64,000 nt of DNA from Arcticibacter tournemirensis (lineage in GTDB: Bacteria; Bacteroidota; Bacteroidia; Sphingobacteriales; Sphingobacteriaceae), in contig NZ_VFPL01000001.1 of NCBI RefSeq assembly GCF_006716645.1, positions 1 to 64,000 on the forward strand, written 5' to 3'. The notes under the pieces were generated by a model. It saw only the letters and a program-made list of their open reading frames with translations, was not told the DNA's origin and ran no database searches. Position numbers and translations under genes: made by a program. Below are positions 25,865 through 34,882 of the stretch, one piece after another (the first letter of the stretch is position 1; the number at the start of each line of letters is the position of its first letter).

Positions 25865-25950
25865 TTTGCAAAAGTATAAAAAGCAGGAGCGGGGGCAAGA
25901 AAAAGCTTCTTCAGGATAAAAAAAATAAATATTTTTACTGAAAATAGTAT

Positions 25951-26928
25951 ATGAAGAAAATCCTTATCCTCGGTTTGTTTATCAGCACCGCTGCCTTCGG
26001 CCAAAACAAACAAGAAACCTTTTTTCTAAAAGACAACGGTGAGCAAGTAAAGAAAAAAGAGAAGGCCGACTTTATACGGATCGTAGAAGAGCCTGATTCT
26101 GGCTCGGTGCTTTATAGTGTGAATGAATATTATCCGGATAATTCTAAGAAACGAACGGGACTTGCATCAAAGATTGATCCCTCACTTGTATTTGAAGGAG
26201 AGGTTACTTCGTATTACCGAAATGGTAAAAAGAAAGAGGTTACTAACTACCAAAACGGCCGCCGGGTAGGTAATGCGTCCTTCTATTATCAAAACGGCCA
26301 GTTACGGGAAGTCGTTGAAATCATTCCGGGAACGGGCAAGCCAGGGTCGACTAATGATTACACACGTGAAAGACAAAGGCTCATTAGTTTCTTCGATTCT
26401 ACCGGTGCTCAATTAGTAAAAGATGGCACAGGCGCCATCAAACGTTTTAATGACAAGAATGAAGTAACTGAGGAAGGCAGCTACATTGAAGGAGAAAAAG
26501 ATGGAATTTGGAAAGGGCGCGTCGGAAGGTCAACTTATGAGGAAACCTATGAAAAGGGCAAGTTCGTCCAGGGTGTATCAAAAGATGAACAAGGAATTAC
26601 CAATCAATATAAAGAATTAGAAAAGATGCCTGATTATCCAGGAGGTATCAAAGAATTTTACTATTATGTCGGAAACAACTTTTCTTACCCAGCGGAAGCA
26701 CGAAAGAAGGGGGTAAGCGGAAGACTTATAATGGGTTTTGTTGTAGAAAAAGATGGTAGGCTTTCTAATATTAAAATAATAAGGGATCTGGGAGCAGGCA
26801 CCGGCTCTGAAGCCATAAGAATGCTGAGAAGTTCGCCAAAATGGCTTCCGGGCCAGCAGCATGGTATACCGGTCAGAGTACAATATACTCTACCTATCAT
26901 GCTAAACCTGGAACCGTCGGGCCGCTAA
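25951..26928 (+). CDS. MORN-repeat and TonB C-terminal domain protein
   Basis: The protein has 325 residues. The signal peptide ends AAFG. The middle contains MORN/YwqK-like repeats (EGEVTSYYRNGKKKEVTNY, GNASFYYQNGQLREV, EGSYIEGEKDG). The C-terminal TonB-like domain (about 230-322) has YPGGIKEFYYYVGNNFSYP, ARKKGVSGRLIMGFVV and LPGQQHGIPVRVQYTLPI. Such proteins are secreted or periplasmic. Without an N-terminal anchor of the classical TonB kind, a true energy-transducing role is uncertain. Confidence 0.85.
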   Translation: MKKILILGLFISTAAFGQNKQETFFLKDNGEQVKKKEKADFIRIVEEPDSGSVLYSVNEYYPDNSKKRTGLASKIDPSLVFEGEVTSYYRNGKKKEVTNYQNGRRVGNASFYYQNGQLREVVEIIPGTGKPGSTNDYTRERQRLISFFDSTGAQLVKDGTGAIKRFNDKNEVTEEGSYIEGEKDGIWKGRVGRSTYEETYEKGKFVQGVSKDEQGITNQYKELEKMPDYPGGIKEFYYYVGNNFSYPAEARKKGVSGRLIMGFVVEKDGRLSNIKIIRDLGAGTGSEAIRMLRSSPKWLPGQQHGIPVRVQYTLPIMLNLEPSGR

Positions 26929-27023
26929 ATTAATATGTAATTTTCGCGACCACCTATTTACGTTGTATATGCAATGTGTTAAAAAATAATACATTTATTA
27001 CATACAGAAACGCTTGAAATGCT

Positions 27024-27060
27024 TACCTTTGCATCCCGACAATCCAGTCGGGATTTTTGT
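27024..27060 (+). promoter_or_regulatory. carB promoter with a hairpin at the transcript's 5' end
   Basis: The -7 box TACCTTTG is at 27024-27031. Immediately after it CCCGAC (27035-27040) pairs with GTCGGG (27047-27052), followed by ATTTTTGTTTTT. The predicted transcript would therefore begin in or at this hairpin, which looks like an intrinsic terminator placed at +1. About 75 nt remain before the ATG. Confidence 0.6.
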
Positions 27061-27135
27061 TTTTATACATCACTAATCTCCCTGGCTGCTAAGTCTTTTT
27101 TGACTTGAATTTTAAAATTTGACTTTAATAACTCC

Positions 27136-29952
27136 ATGCCAAAAGATTCTTCAATTAAATCAGTCCTGATCATTGGTTCAGGACCAATTATTATCGGCCA
27201 GGCCTGCGAATTTGACTATTCGGGCTCACAAGCTGCTCTGTCACTTAAAGAGGAAGGGATTGAAGTTTCTATCATCAATTCCAATCCGGCTACTATTATG
27301 ACGGATAAGGTGATTGCCGACCATGTTTATCTTCGTCCTTTAAATTGCCAAAGCATTGAAACAATCCTTCAGGAACAGAAGATTGACGCTGTTCTTCCTA
27401 CAATGGGGGGGCAAACGGCCCTGAACCTTTGCAAGGAGGCTGAGGAGCTGGGCATCTGGGAAAAGTATGGCGTAAAGGTGATCGGGGTCGACGTTGCGGC
27501 TATCGAGAAAACGGAAAACCGTGAGGAATTTCGCCAGCTGATGATCGATATTGGGGTAGGCATTGCGAACTCAAGAATCGCTAACTCCTTCCTTGAAGGA
27601 AAAGAAGCAGCACAGGAGATAGGATTCCCGCTTGTAATCCGTCCGTCTTACACCTTAGGTGGTACAGGCGGTGGTTTTGTTCACAAAAAAGAAGAGTTCG
27701 ATGCAGCGTTGAGCCGTGGACTGCAGGCTTCGCCTACGCATGAGGTGCTGGTAGAACAGGCCGTGCTTGGCTGGAAAGAGTTCGAGCTTGAACTTTTGCG
27801 CGACAATAAAGACAATGTTATTATCATTTGTTCTATTGAGAACTTCGATCCTATGGGGATCCATACTGGCGATTCCATTACGGTAGCGCCAGCAATGACG
27901 CTTAGTGACCGCTGTTATCAGGAGATGCGAAATCAGGCTATCAAAATGATGCGCGCTATCGGCAACTTTGCGGGAGGCTGTAATGTTCAGTTCTCTGTTA
28001 ACCCTGCCGACGAATCGATCATTGCTATTGAGATCAACCCCCGGGTATCTCGCTCGTCTGCCCTTGCATCGAAAGCAACGGGATATCCTATTGCCAAAAT
28101 AGCTGCTAAACTGGCTATCGGCTTCAATCTCGATGAAATTGAGAATCAAATCACCAAAACCACTTCTGCATATTTCGAACCTACACTCGACTATGTAATC
28201 GTTAAAGTTCCGCGCTGGAACTTTGATAAGTTTAAGGGTGCCAATAAAGAACTTGGCCTTCAGATGAAATCGGTAGGCGAGGTGATGGCAATAGGCCGTA
28301 CATTCATAGAAGCTCTTCAAAAAGCAACTCAAAGTCTCGAAATAGGCCGTGCGGGATTAGGGGCGGATGGCAGGCAGAATCGTAACCTTGAAGAAATAAT
28401 GCACGGGCTGGAGCATCCAACATGGAACCGCGTGTTCCTCATCAAAGATGCAATGAGTCTTGGTGTTCCGATCGAGTCGATACGCAAAGTAACAAGAATA
28501 GATAAATGGTTCCTTGTACAGATCCAGGAGCTGGTAATTCTAGAGCAGGAGCTTAAGCGTTATTCTCTGAATAACATCCCTAAAGACTTTTTCCTGACAC
28601 TGAAGCAAAAAGGTTTTTCAGACATACAGATAGCATGGCTCTTAGGTAATGTAACCGAAGATGAAGTATACGATCGGAGGAAAGAGCTCGGCATTAAACG
28701 GGTTTATAAGATGGTCGACACCTGCGCCGCTGAATTCCAGGCGCAAACTCCATACTATTACTCCACTTTCGAAGATGAGAACGAGTCGCAGGTAAGTGAT
28801 AAAAAGAAGATCATCGTGCTTGGCTCAGGGCCTAACCGGATCGGACAAGGTATAGAATTCGATTATTCCTGCGTTCATGGCTTACTTGCGGCAAAAGAAT
28901 CGGGTTACGAATCTATCATGATTAATTGTAACCCTGAAACAGTGTCAACAGACTTCAACATGGCTGATAAGCTGTATTTCGAGCCGGTTTTCTGGGAACA
29001 CGTAAGAGAGATCATCGAGCATGAAAAACCCGAAGGCGTGATCGTTCAGCTGGGTGGTCAGACAGCTCTAAAAATGGCTGAAAAGCTTCATGAAAAGGGT
29101 ATCAAGATCATCGGCACTACCTTCAATGATATGGACATTGCCGAGGACAGGGGTCGTTTTTCTGATCTGCTGAAAGATCTCGGCATTCCATACCCTAAAT
29201 ACGGTGTTGCCGAAAGTGCCGAAGAAGCTATTGAAGTGGCTCATCAGGTTGGCTACCCTGTGTTGGTAAGGCCTAGCTATGTCCTTGGAGGCCAGGGAAT
29301 GAGCATTGTAATAAATGATGACGACCTTGAAAAAGCAGTAGTTAAACTATTAGGCGACCTTCCTGGAAACCGCGTACTGATTGATCATTTCCTTGACCGG
29401 GCGGAAGAAGCCGAATCAGACTCTATCTGCGATGGTGAGGATGTTCATATTATTGGTTTAATGGAACACATAGAGCCTGCGGGAATACACTCCGGCGACT
29501 CCAGCGCTGTTCTGCCTCCGTTCAACCTGTCGGAAAACGTGATCCGCCAAATGGAGGAATATACAGTTAAACTCGCAAAGTCGTTAAACGTACGCGGTCT
29601 GCTCAATATCCAGTTTGCTATAAAGCAGGAAAAAGTATATGTTATTGAGGCAAATCCACGCGCTTCGAGAACAGTACCTTTCATTGCGAAAGCATATGAT
29701 GTTCCTTACATCAATATAGCTGCAAAGATCATGCTTGGAGTTAATAAACTTAAAGACTTCAACATCGAAAGGAAACTGGTAGGATATGCTATTAAAGAAC
29801 CGGTGTTCTCTTTCGATAAATTCCCTGATGTAGACAAACAACTGGGTCCGGAAATGAAATCTACCGGCGAAGCTATCCGCTTTATAACGGGGGTCGATGA
29901 TCCTTACTTTGTGAAGCTATACAAGGAAAAGTCGATGTACCTGAGTAAGTAG
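27136..29952 (+). CDS. carB: Carbamoyl-phosphate synthase large subunit
   Basis: The enzyme makes carbamoyl phosphate from bicarbonate, ammonia (from CarA) and two ATP, for arginine and pyrimidines. Its 938 residues lack the usual longer C-terminal MGS regulatory domain: it ends at ITGVDDPYFVKLYKEKSMYL, while typical CarB has about 1070. Both ATP-grasp halves are present (GSGPIIIGQACEFDYSG; GSGPNRIGQGIEFDYSC; SYTLGGTGGGF; SYVLGGQGMSI). carA is not in the window. It would feed ArgF' at 41467. Confidence 0.95.
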   Translation: MPKDSSIKSVLIIGSGPIIIGQACEFDYSGSQAALSLKEEGIEVSIINSNPATIMTDKVIADHVYLRPLNCQSIETILQEQKIDAVLPTMGGQTALNLCKEAEELGIWEKYGVKVIGVDVAAIEKTENREEFRQLMIDIGVGIANSRIANSFLEGKEAAQEIGFPLVIRPSYTLGGTGGGFVHKKEEFDAALSRGLQASPTHEVLVEQAVLGWKEFELELLRDNKDNVIIICSIENFDPMGIHTGDSITVAPAMTLSDRCYQEMRNQAIKMMRAIGNFAGGCNVQFSVNPADESIIAIEINPRVSRSSALASKATGYPIAKIAAKLAIGFNLDEIENQITKTTSAYFEPTLDYVIVKVPRWNFDKFKGANKELGLQMKSVGEVMAIGRTFIEALQKATQSLEIGRAGLGADGRQNRNLEEIMHGLEHPTWNRVFLIKDAMSLGVPIESIRKVTRIDKWFLVQIQELVILEQELKRYSLNNIPKDFFLTLKQKGFSDIQIAWLLGNVTEDEVYDRRKELGIKRVYKMVDTCAAEFQAQTPYYYSTFEDENESQVSDKKKIIVLGSGPNRIGQGIEFDYSCVHGLLAAKESGYESIMINCNPETVSTDFNMADKLYFEPVFWEHVREIIEHEKPEGVIVQLGGQTALKMAEKLHEKGIKIIGTTFNDMDIAEDRGRFSDLLKDLGIPYPKYGVAESAEEAIEVAHQVGYPVLVRPSYVLGGQGMSIVINDDDLEKAVVKLLGDLPGNRVLIDHFLDRAEEAESDSICDGEDVHIIGLMEHIEPAGIHSGDSSAVLPPFNLSENVIRQMEEYTVKLAKSLNVRGLLNIQFAIKQEKVYVIEANPRASRTVPFIAKAYDVPYINIAAKIMLGVNKLKDFNIERKLVGYAIKEPVFSFDKFPDVDKQLGPEMKSTGEAIRFITGVDDPYFVKLYKEKSMYLSK

Positions 29953-30027
29953 TTAAGAGTTAAATGTTTAGAGTTGAAAGTTAGAAGTGCAAAACTTTAT
30001 ACTTTCAACTCTAAACTCTCAACTCTT
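29951..30027. repeat. Heptamer tract forming a palindrome (carB/radA)
   Basis: Eleven heptamers begin at the carB stop: AGTTAAG, AGTTAAA, TGTTTAG, AGTTGAA, AGTTAGA, AGTGCAA, then AACTTTA, TACTTTC, AACTCTA, AACTCTC, AACTCTT. The second half is the reverse complement type of the first. A perfect 15-bp stem (29967-29981 with 30001-30015) results. It lies between the convergent carB and radA and may double as terminator. Confidence 0.85.
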
Positions 30028-30033
30028 TCAGCT

Positions 30034-31413
30034 TTACCCAAATAAACTCCCAAACACCTCCTCTATCTTTGATACACTTTTAATCTCGATTGTATATCGC
30101 GAAGTGTCAAGTCCCTTTTGGTTGTACTTAGAAATATAGATTTGTTCGAAGCCCAGTTTCTGTGCTTCAGCGATACGCTGCTCGATGCGATTTACCGCCC
30201 TTATTTCTCCCGACAAGCCTACTTCGGATGCAAAACAGATTTTAGAAGACACGGGAATGTCTTCATGAGATGAGATAATGGCAACAATAATACCCAGATC
30301 TACTGCTGGATCTTCTACTCTTAACCCTCCGGCAATATTCAGAAAGACATCTTTAGCACTTAACCGAAAACCACAACGCTTTTCGAGTACTGCAAGCAGC
30401 ATATTCATCCTTCTGGTATCAAAGCCTGTGGCAGAACGCTGAGGGGTACCATATGCAGATGAACTTACCAGGGCCTGGGTTTCGATGAGCATCGGCCTGG
30501 CGCCTTCAAGCATGGCCGATATTGTAATGCCACTCAGCTGCTCATCCCTTTGCGAAAGCAATATCTCCGAGGGGTTAGATACTTCACGTAAACCATTACC
30601 CTGCATCTCATAAATACCGAGTTCTGATGCCGATCCAAATCGATTCTTAACAGCGCGTAATATACGATATACATGATGCCTGTCGCCCTCAAACTGAAGA
30701 ACGGTATCCACCATATGCTCCAGTATTTTAGGTCCGGCAATAGCGCCATCTTTAGTAATGTGGCCAATTAAAAAAACGGGAGTGGAAGTTTCCTTAGCAA
30801 AACGCAGAAGCTCGGCGGTACATTCACGGACCTGCGATACGCTGCCGGGAGTTGATTCTATATGAGCAGAATATAGGGTCTGGATGGAGTCAACTATCAC
30901 AAGCTGCGGCTCAAGAGCTTCTATCTGTTTAAATATATTCTGAGTAGAGGTTTCTGTGAGTATATAGACATCGCCTCCTGCCGAACCAGACGACAGCCGC
31001 TCTGCGCGCATCTTTATCTGATGTTCGCTTTCTTCCCCAGAAACGTAAAGAACCCTTAAATTTGGCAGATTAAGGGTCAGTTGCAGCATCAGCGTCGATT
31101 TCCCTATGCCCGGCTCACCCCCTATTAATACCAGGGAGCCAGGAACGATTCCCCCGCCTAATACCCTGTTAAATTCACTATCAGGAGTAACAAGCCGGTT
31201 TTCTTCTGTATATACAATTTCATGTATCGCTGTAGGTCGTGTCACCCGGGAGCCTGAAGGACTGACTTTCCAGTCGGGAGCTGCATTTCCGGGCTTTTGA
31301 ATCACTTCTTCAACAAAGGTATTCCACTGGTTGCAGGAAGGGCATTTTCCAAGCCACTTCGCCGACTCATATCCACAGCTTTGGCAAAAATATGCTGATT
31401 TCGTCTTGGCCAA
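30034..31413 (-). CDS. radA: DNA repair protein RadA
   Basis: The protein has 459 residues. It is a RecA-like branch-migration ATPase in homologous recombination. It has an N-terminal C4 zinc finger (Cys10, 13, 24, 27; CPSCNQW), Walker A GGEPGIGKS, the RadA-specific KNRFG motif (VKNRFGSASELGIYEM), and a Lon-type C-terminal domain. It converges with carB, with the palindromic repeat tract between them. Confidence 0.96.
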   Translation of the reverse strand: MAKTKSAYFCQSCGYESAKWLGKCPSCNQWNTFVEEVIQKPGNAAPDWKVSPSGSRVTRPTAIHEIVYTEENRLVTPDSEFNRVLGGGIVPGSLVLIGGEPGIGKSTLMLQLTLNLPNLRVLYVSGEESEHQIKMRAERLSSGSAGGDVYILTETSTQNIFKQIEALEPQLVIVDSIQTLYSAHIESTPGSVSQVRECTAELLRFAKETSTPVFLIGHITKDGAIAGPKILEHMVDTVLQFEGDRHHVYRILRAVKNRFGSASELGIYEMQGNGLREVSNPSEILLSQRDEQLSGITISAMLEGARPMLIETQALVSSSAYGTPQRSATGFDTRRMNMLLAVLEKRCGFRLSAKDVFLNIAGGLRVEDPAVDLGIIVAIISSHEDIPVSSKICFASEVGLSGEIRAVNRIEQRIAEAQKLGFEQIYISKYNQKGLDTSRYTIEIKSVSKIEEVFGSLFG

Positions 31414-31500
31414 TTTGTTCTTCTTTTAATTTTTGATATATCCGGTAACGCTTAAAGCTAAGCGCCCGGGTTTGTCGGTAATAGTAAGCTAAACTACGTA

Positions 31501-31549
31501 AAATCATAATACCGAACTTACGATGTTTGTAAGTCCGGTATTATGGTTT
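31501..31549 (-). terminator. Long stem-loop after the RNase G gene
   Basis: A 21-bp stem pairs 31501-31521 with 31529-31549 around a 7-nt loop, with one mismatch and one wobble. On the minus strand a short T-rich run (ATTTTA) follows. It is positioned to end the HU-TPR-rng transcript before radA. Confidence 0.7.
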
Positions 31550-31561
31550 ATAAATAGCAAA

Positions 31562-33112
31562 TTATAATTTGATCTCTTCCTCTTTGGAGTTGAGGAAGTG
31601 GAATTCAGTAAGGTAATACGATGGAATAGCTTTAACAGTGATCCATTTGCCAAAGTTAAAGAACCATTTCCACTGTCTGGAGATAAAGCCCTTCTTGATA
31701 TAGGCTTCAATATAAGGATGTACACAAAGTGTCACACTCTTCTCATTCTGCTCATTCAGAATATAGGTGAGATTGCTCTCAATGTCGTCCATCAAAATGA
31801 TGCTTGCCTTGATTTCTCCGGTACCGTTACAAGCAGGGCATTTTTCATTTGTTACTATGTTCATCTCAGGACGAACGCGTTGCCTTGTAATCTGTACAAG
31901 GCCGAATTTGCTCGGAGGCAATATTGTGTGCTTCGCACGATCAAGCGCCATTTGCTGCTTCAGATAATCGAAAAGCTCTTTGCGGTTATTAGGCTTATGC
32001 ATATCGATAAAATCGACCACTACAATGCCCCCCATATCGCGCAAACGAAGTTGCCTGGCGATCTCCCTTGCTGCTTCCTTGTTTACCTGAAATGCATTTT
32101 CTTCCTGGTTTTCAGGATTAGCTGTTCTGTTACCACTGTTTACGTCAACGACGTGAAGAGCTTCGGTATGTTCAATAACCAGATAAGCCCCTCCTGCGAG
32201 GTTAACAGTACGACCAAAAGCTCCCTTTATTTGTTTCTCAACTCCAAAATGTTCAAATATGGGTTCCCGGTGCTTATAAAGTTTTACAATCTTCTCAAGT
32301 TCGGGAGAGATCCCCTGAACGTAAGAACGTATTTCTTCATAAATACTGGTATCATTAACATGAATATTCGTGAAATCGGCGTTAAGAAGATCCCGGAGAA
32401 TAGTGGATGTTCTGCCCATTTCACCTAATACTATCTTCGAAGGCTCGGTTGTACTCAACCGTTTGGAAAAAGTTTCCCAGCGCGCTATCAGATCAAGGAG
32501 ATCTTTTTGAAGCTCGGTGACACCTTTCCCTTCGGAAACAGTACGGATAATTACTCCGAAACTCTTCGGTTTAATACTTTCAACTATCTTTTTTAAGCGA
32601 TTCCTTTCAGTGTTACTCTTAATCTTTTTTGATATGGATATAGAGTCGGAGAAAGGCACCAGAACAACAAACCTTCCCGCAATGGAAAGATCAGAGCTTA
32701 AGCGCGGGCCTTTAGTTGAAATTGGCTCTTTCGCGATCTGCACAGGCAACAGCATGTTGCGGTTCAGAACTTCAGAGATCTTGCCGGATTTATTGATATC
32801 TTCTTCCAGCTTAAAACTATTCAGCAGTTTATCTTTATAACTGCCATTCTTTACAATCTTGGTCAGCTTAATCAGCGACAATACCTGAGGCCCCAGGTCA
32901 AGATAGTGCAGGAAAGCGTCTTTTTCGTAGCCTACATCTACAAAAGCAGCATTTAACCCGGGCATAATTTTCTTTATCCGGCCCAGGTAAATATCTCCAA
33001 CAGCATAGTTGTTGTTAATGTGCTCTGCGTGAAGTTCTACGAGTTGCTTGTCTTGCAGTAAAGCTATAGTCACCCCACTGGGGCTTGAATTGATTATTAA
33101 TTCCTTTACCAA
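31562..33112 (-). CDS. rng: Ribonuclease G/E family protein
   Basis: The protein has 516 residues, the RNase G/CafA size without the long RNase E tail. It has an S1 domain (NYAVGDIYLGRIKKIMPG, NAAFVDVGYEKDAFL) and a 5'-sensor/DNase I-like catalytic region (LRDMGGIVVVDFIDM with metal-binding Asp). The zinc-link CPACNGTG completes the set. It should process 16S rRNA 5' ends and turn over mRNA. It lies downstream of a tiny basic ribosomal-type gene, consistent with a ribosome link. Confidence 0.94.
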   Translation of the reverse strand: MVKELIINSSPSGVTIALLQDKQLVELHAEHINNNYAVGDIYLGRIKKIMPGLNAAFVDVGYEKDAFLHYLDLGPQVLSLIKLTKIVKNGSYKDKLLNSFKLEEDINKSGKISEVLNRNMLLPVQIAKEPISTKGPRLSSDLSIAGRFVVLVPFSDSISISKKIKSNTERNRLKKIVESIKPKSFGVIIRTVSEGKGVTELQKDLLDLIARWETFSKRLSTTEPSKIVLGEMGRTSTILRDLLNADFTNIHVNDTSIYEEIRSYVQGISPELEKIVKLYKHREPIFEHFGVEKQIKGAFGRTVNLAGGAYLVIEHTEALHVVDVNSGNRTANPENQEENAFQVNKEAAREIARQLRLRDMGGIVVVDFIDMHKPNNRKELFDYLKQQMALDRAKHTILPPSKFGLVQITRQRVRPEMNIVTNEKCPACNGTGEIKASIILMDDIESNLTYILNEQNEKSVTLCVHPYIEAYIKKGFISRQWKWFFNFGKWITVKAIPSYYLTEFHFLNSKEEEIKL

Positions 33113-33213
33113 CAGCTACTCTTTTAATGGCGGATTATTCCACCGCCAGCGTACAACACCAGAAATGATTTATAACACAAGAACCCCCGGCCGCGTGTGC
33201 GTGGAGGTCTTTA

Positions 33214-33248
33214 AGTGATAAGTCATAAGTAATAAATACTAAGCGATA
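33214..33248 (+). repeat. Heptamer tract upstream of the RNase G gene
   Basis: Five heptamers AGTGATA, AGTCATA, AGTAATA, AATACTA, AGCGATA in the 188-bp gap between the RNase G start and the 29-codon gene. Confidence 0.7.
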
Positions 33249-33300
33249 ATTCTATACCTTGGTATAACATCCACTGAGTACCCTTACCAGTGACTTAAAT

Positions 33301-33390
33301 TTATTTTTTCTTGTGTCTGTTCTTTCTTAAACGCTTTTTGCGTTTGTGGGTAGCCATTTTATGTCTTTTTCTTTTCTTACCGCTTGGCAT
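33301..33390 (-). CDS. 29-residue very basic protein, COX24/AURKAIP1 (mS38)-like
   Basis: ATG at 33390 opens MPSGKKRKRHKMATHKRKK and the frame ends at TAA 33301; 20 of the 29 residues are Lys, Arg or His. The HKMATHKRKKRLRKNRH core fits the COX24/AURKAIP1 C-terminal domain known from mitoribosomal protein mS38. Nearly identical tiny proteins are conserved across Bacteroidetes (recall). A ribosomal role is therefore likely, but which subunit it joins is not shown here. It lies between the TPR gene and the RNase G gene on the same strand. Confidence 0.8.
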   Translation of the reverse strand: MPSGKKRKRHKMATHKRKKRLRKNRHKKK

Positions 33391-33425
33391 AATCTTAAAT
33401 TTTTAAATGTTTTTATTGTTATTAA

Positions 33426-34271
33426 TTAATTCTTTAATTCCTTGATCCTTTTGTCGATGTAAGCTGAAAAACCAGGATCTGCAGCAAGCTCCTTACTTTT
33501 CTCAAAAGCGGCGATAGCTTCGCTTTTTTCACCTAAGTTTTCATAGCAGGTAGCCAGGTAGAACCACGCATCAGGAATCTGTTGCTGAGCAATAACTGTC
33601 TTGAACCGATTAACGGCCTTATCGAATTGACCAGACTTGATTGAAAATAAACCAAGACTCATGTTGGCCTTGATATTTGAAGGATCCTCTTTCACTACCC
33701 CCAGCAGAAGCTGAATGCCTTGCATTGGGTTAGAGCTGTCGTTTACATACGCAACACCGAGGCCTGTCTTTGCTTCCAGACTAGCGGGCTGCAATTCTAA
33801 CGCTTTCTGATATGATTCGATCGCTTTTGCTACAAGACCGGGTTGAATAAGGCTGTCCTGAGTAGTTTGGTAGGCATTTGTAAACAAGTCGCCTGACTTT
33901 AGCCATTCAGAATATTGATTACTGGCTTTAGCGAGTTGTTCGAAGTAAAATGCCGCGGGAGCAGGCTGATTCAGGTCATCCCATTTCTGAGCGAGCTGTT
34001 TTTGCAATTTCAGTTTCTCGGATTCTCCGGCATTTTTCAGTTGGCTTTCCAGCTCTGATATCTGACGGGAAAAATCAGGAGTGATCGACTGCTTGGCAGT
34101 ATTTGACACACTTTCGAGAGAAACTACCGTCGCCTGAGAGGCACTAGTAGCAGCTTCTCCCGAATGCTGTCCTTCTTCTTTTACCAATCCTTTGATATCA
34201 AGAGAAAGCAAAAGGCCCATTAGTACTACTACTAATCCTATTACCGCTATTTGCTTTCTTTTGATCATCAT
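33426..34271 (-). CDS. Membrane-anchored TPR protein
   Basis: The protein has 281 residues. One N-terminal membrane anchor (about 7-25, IAVIGLVVVLMGLLLSL) is followed by a Ser/Thr/Ala-rich linker, a coiled-coil segment (ISELESQLKNAGESEKLKLQ), and four or five tetratricopeptide repeats (for example AIESYQKALELQPASLEAKTG and AVNRFKTVIAQQQIPDAWFY). It likely scaffolds proteins at the inner membrane. It starts 6 bp after the HU gene stop. Confidence 0.85.
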   Translation of the reverse strand: MMIKRKQIAVIGLVVVLMGLLLSLDIKGLVKEEGQHSGEAATSASQATVVSLESVSNTAKQSITPDFSRQISELESQLKNAGESEKLKLQKQLAQKWDDLNQPAPAAFYFEQLAKASNQYSEWLKSGDLFTNAYQTTQDSLIQPGLVAKAIESYQKALELQPASLEAKTGLGVAYVNDSSNPMQGIQLLLGVVKEDPSNIKANMSLGLFSIKSGQFDKAVNRFKTVIAQQQIPDAWFYLATCYENLGEKSEAIAAFEKSKELAADPGFSAYIDKRIKELKN

Positions 34272-34277
34272 TTAATA

Positions 34278-34610
34278 CTATGCTTCTGTAGCTGTTTTTG
34301 CTTCTTCAGCCGCAGCTGCTAATTTTGTAACGTTTCCGTTTTTAACTTTTTCAACAAACACCTTGGCGGGTTTGAAGCTTGGAACAAAATGTTCGGGGAT
34401 AATAATGGCTGTATTTTTTGAAATGTTACGAGCTGTCTTTGTTGCTCTTTTCTTTACAACAAAGCTCCCAAAACCGCGCACATATACGTTTTCACCATTA
34501 ACCATTGAATTCTTTATCACTTTAAAAAACGCCTCTACCGCTTCCTGTACATCTAACTTTTCGATACCGGTTTTGCTGGAGATCTCTGCGATAATTTCTG
34601 CCTTAGTCAT
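34278..34610 (-). CDS. HU/IHF family DNA-binding protein
   Basis: The protein has 110 residues. The HU core MTKAEIIAEISSKTGIEKLD, VYVRGFGSFVVKKR (DNA-binding arm base) and IPEHFVPSFKPAK is followed by an extra Ala/Glu tail of about 15 residues. It bends and packages DNA as a dimer. It leads the TPR, small basic protein and RNase G genes on the minus strand. A TACTTTTG box lies at 34660-34667. Confidence 0.93.
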   Translation of the reverse strand: MTKAEIIAEISSKTGIEKLDVQEAVEAFFKVIKNSMVNGENVYVRGFGSFVVKKRATKTARNISKNTAIIIPEHFVPSFKPAKVFVEKVKNGNVTKLAAAAEEAKTATEA

Positions 34611-34659
34611 ATCTTAATTTGATTAAACTTTTCGTAAACTCTTAATTGTTTTGGGGTTG

Positions 34660-34667
34660 CAAAAGTA
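34660..34667 (-). promoter_or_regulatory. Putative -7 box (TACTTTTG) of the HU operon
   Basis: On the minus strand TACTTTTG lies about 50 bp upstream of the HU start. No clear -33 TTTG at 19-21 bp. Confidence 0.5.
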
Positions 34668-34833
34668 TTGGTTTAAATTGATAACCTAAAATAATTCCCG
34701 AAAAATTTATTCTAACTCCCGCGTTGACAGTTCGATACATTTTAAAATCGCCCGATTTTCAGGTTTTTCTAAACTTAATTACTATTAAGTACTCTAGATT
34801 ATGCCCGGGGATAAATGGCTATAAGAAACTGGG

Positions 34834-34864
34834 TTTGATTTCCGACCGGCAGATTTTACCTTTG
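34834..34864 (+). promoter_or_regulatory. Near-consensus promoter of mutY
   Basis: TTTG at 34834-34837, a 19-bp spacer, and TACCTTTG at 34857-34864: the full Bacteroidetes -33/-7 pattern. The leader to the ATG at 34883 is about 12 nt. Confidence 0.75.
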
Positions 34865-34882
34865 CAAATCTAGGGGGGAATT

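Noticed and set aside
25865-25950. Thiamine (TPP) riboswitch upstream of pnuC
   Set aside because: No CUGAGA or related conserved core; the gene neighbour is a nicotinamide riboside kinase.
27655-28332. 225-codon open frame antisense to carB
   Set aside because: Shadow of a conserved gene; no start context, no recognisable domain.
31598-32428. 276-codon open frame antisense to the RNase G gene
   Set aside because: Composition is that of a reverse-complement shadow and RNase G motifs explain the DNA.
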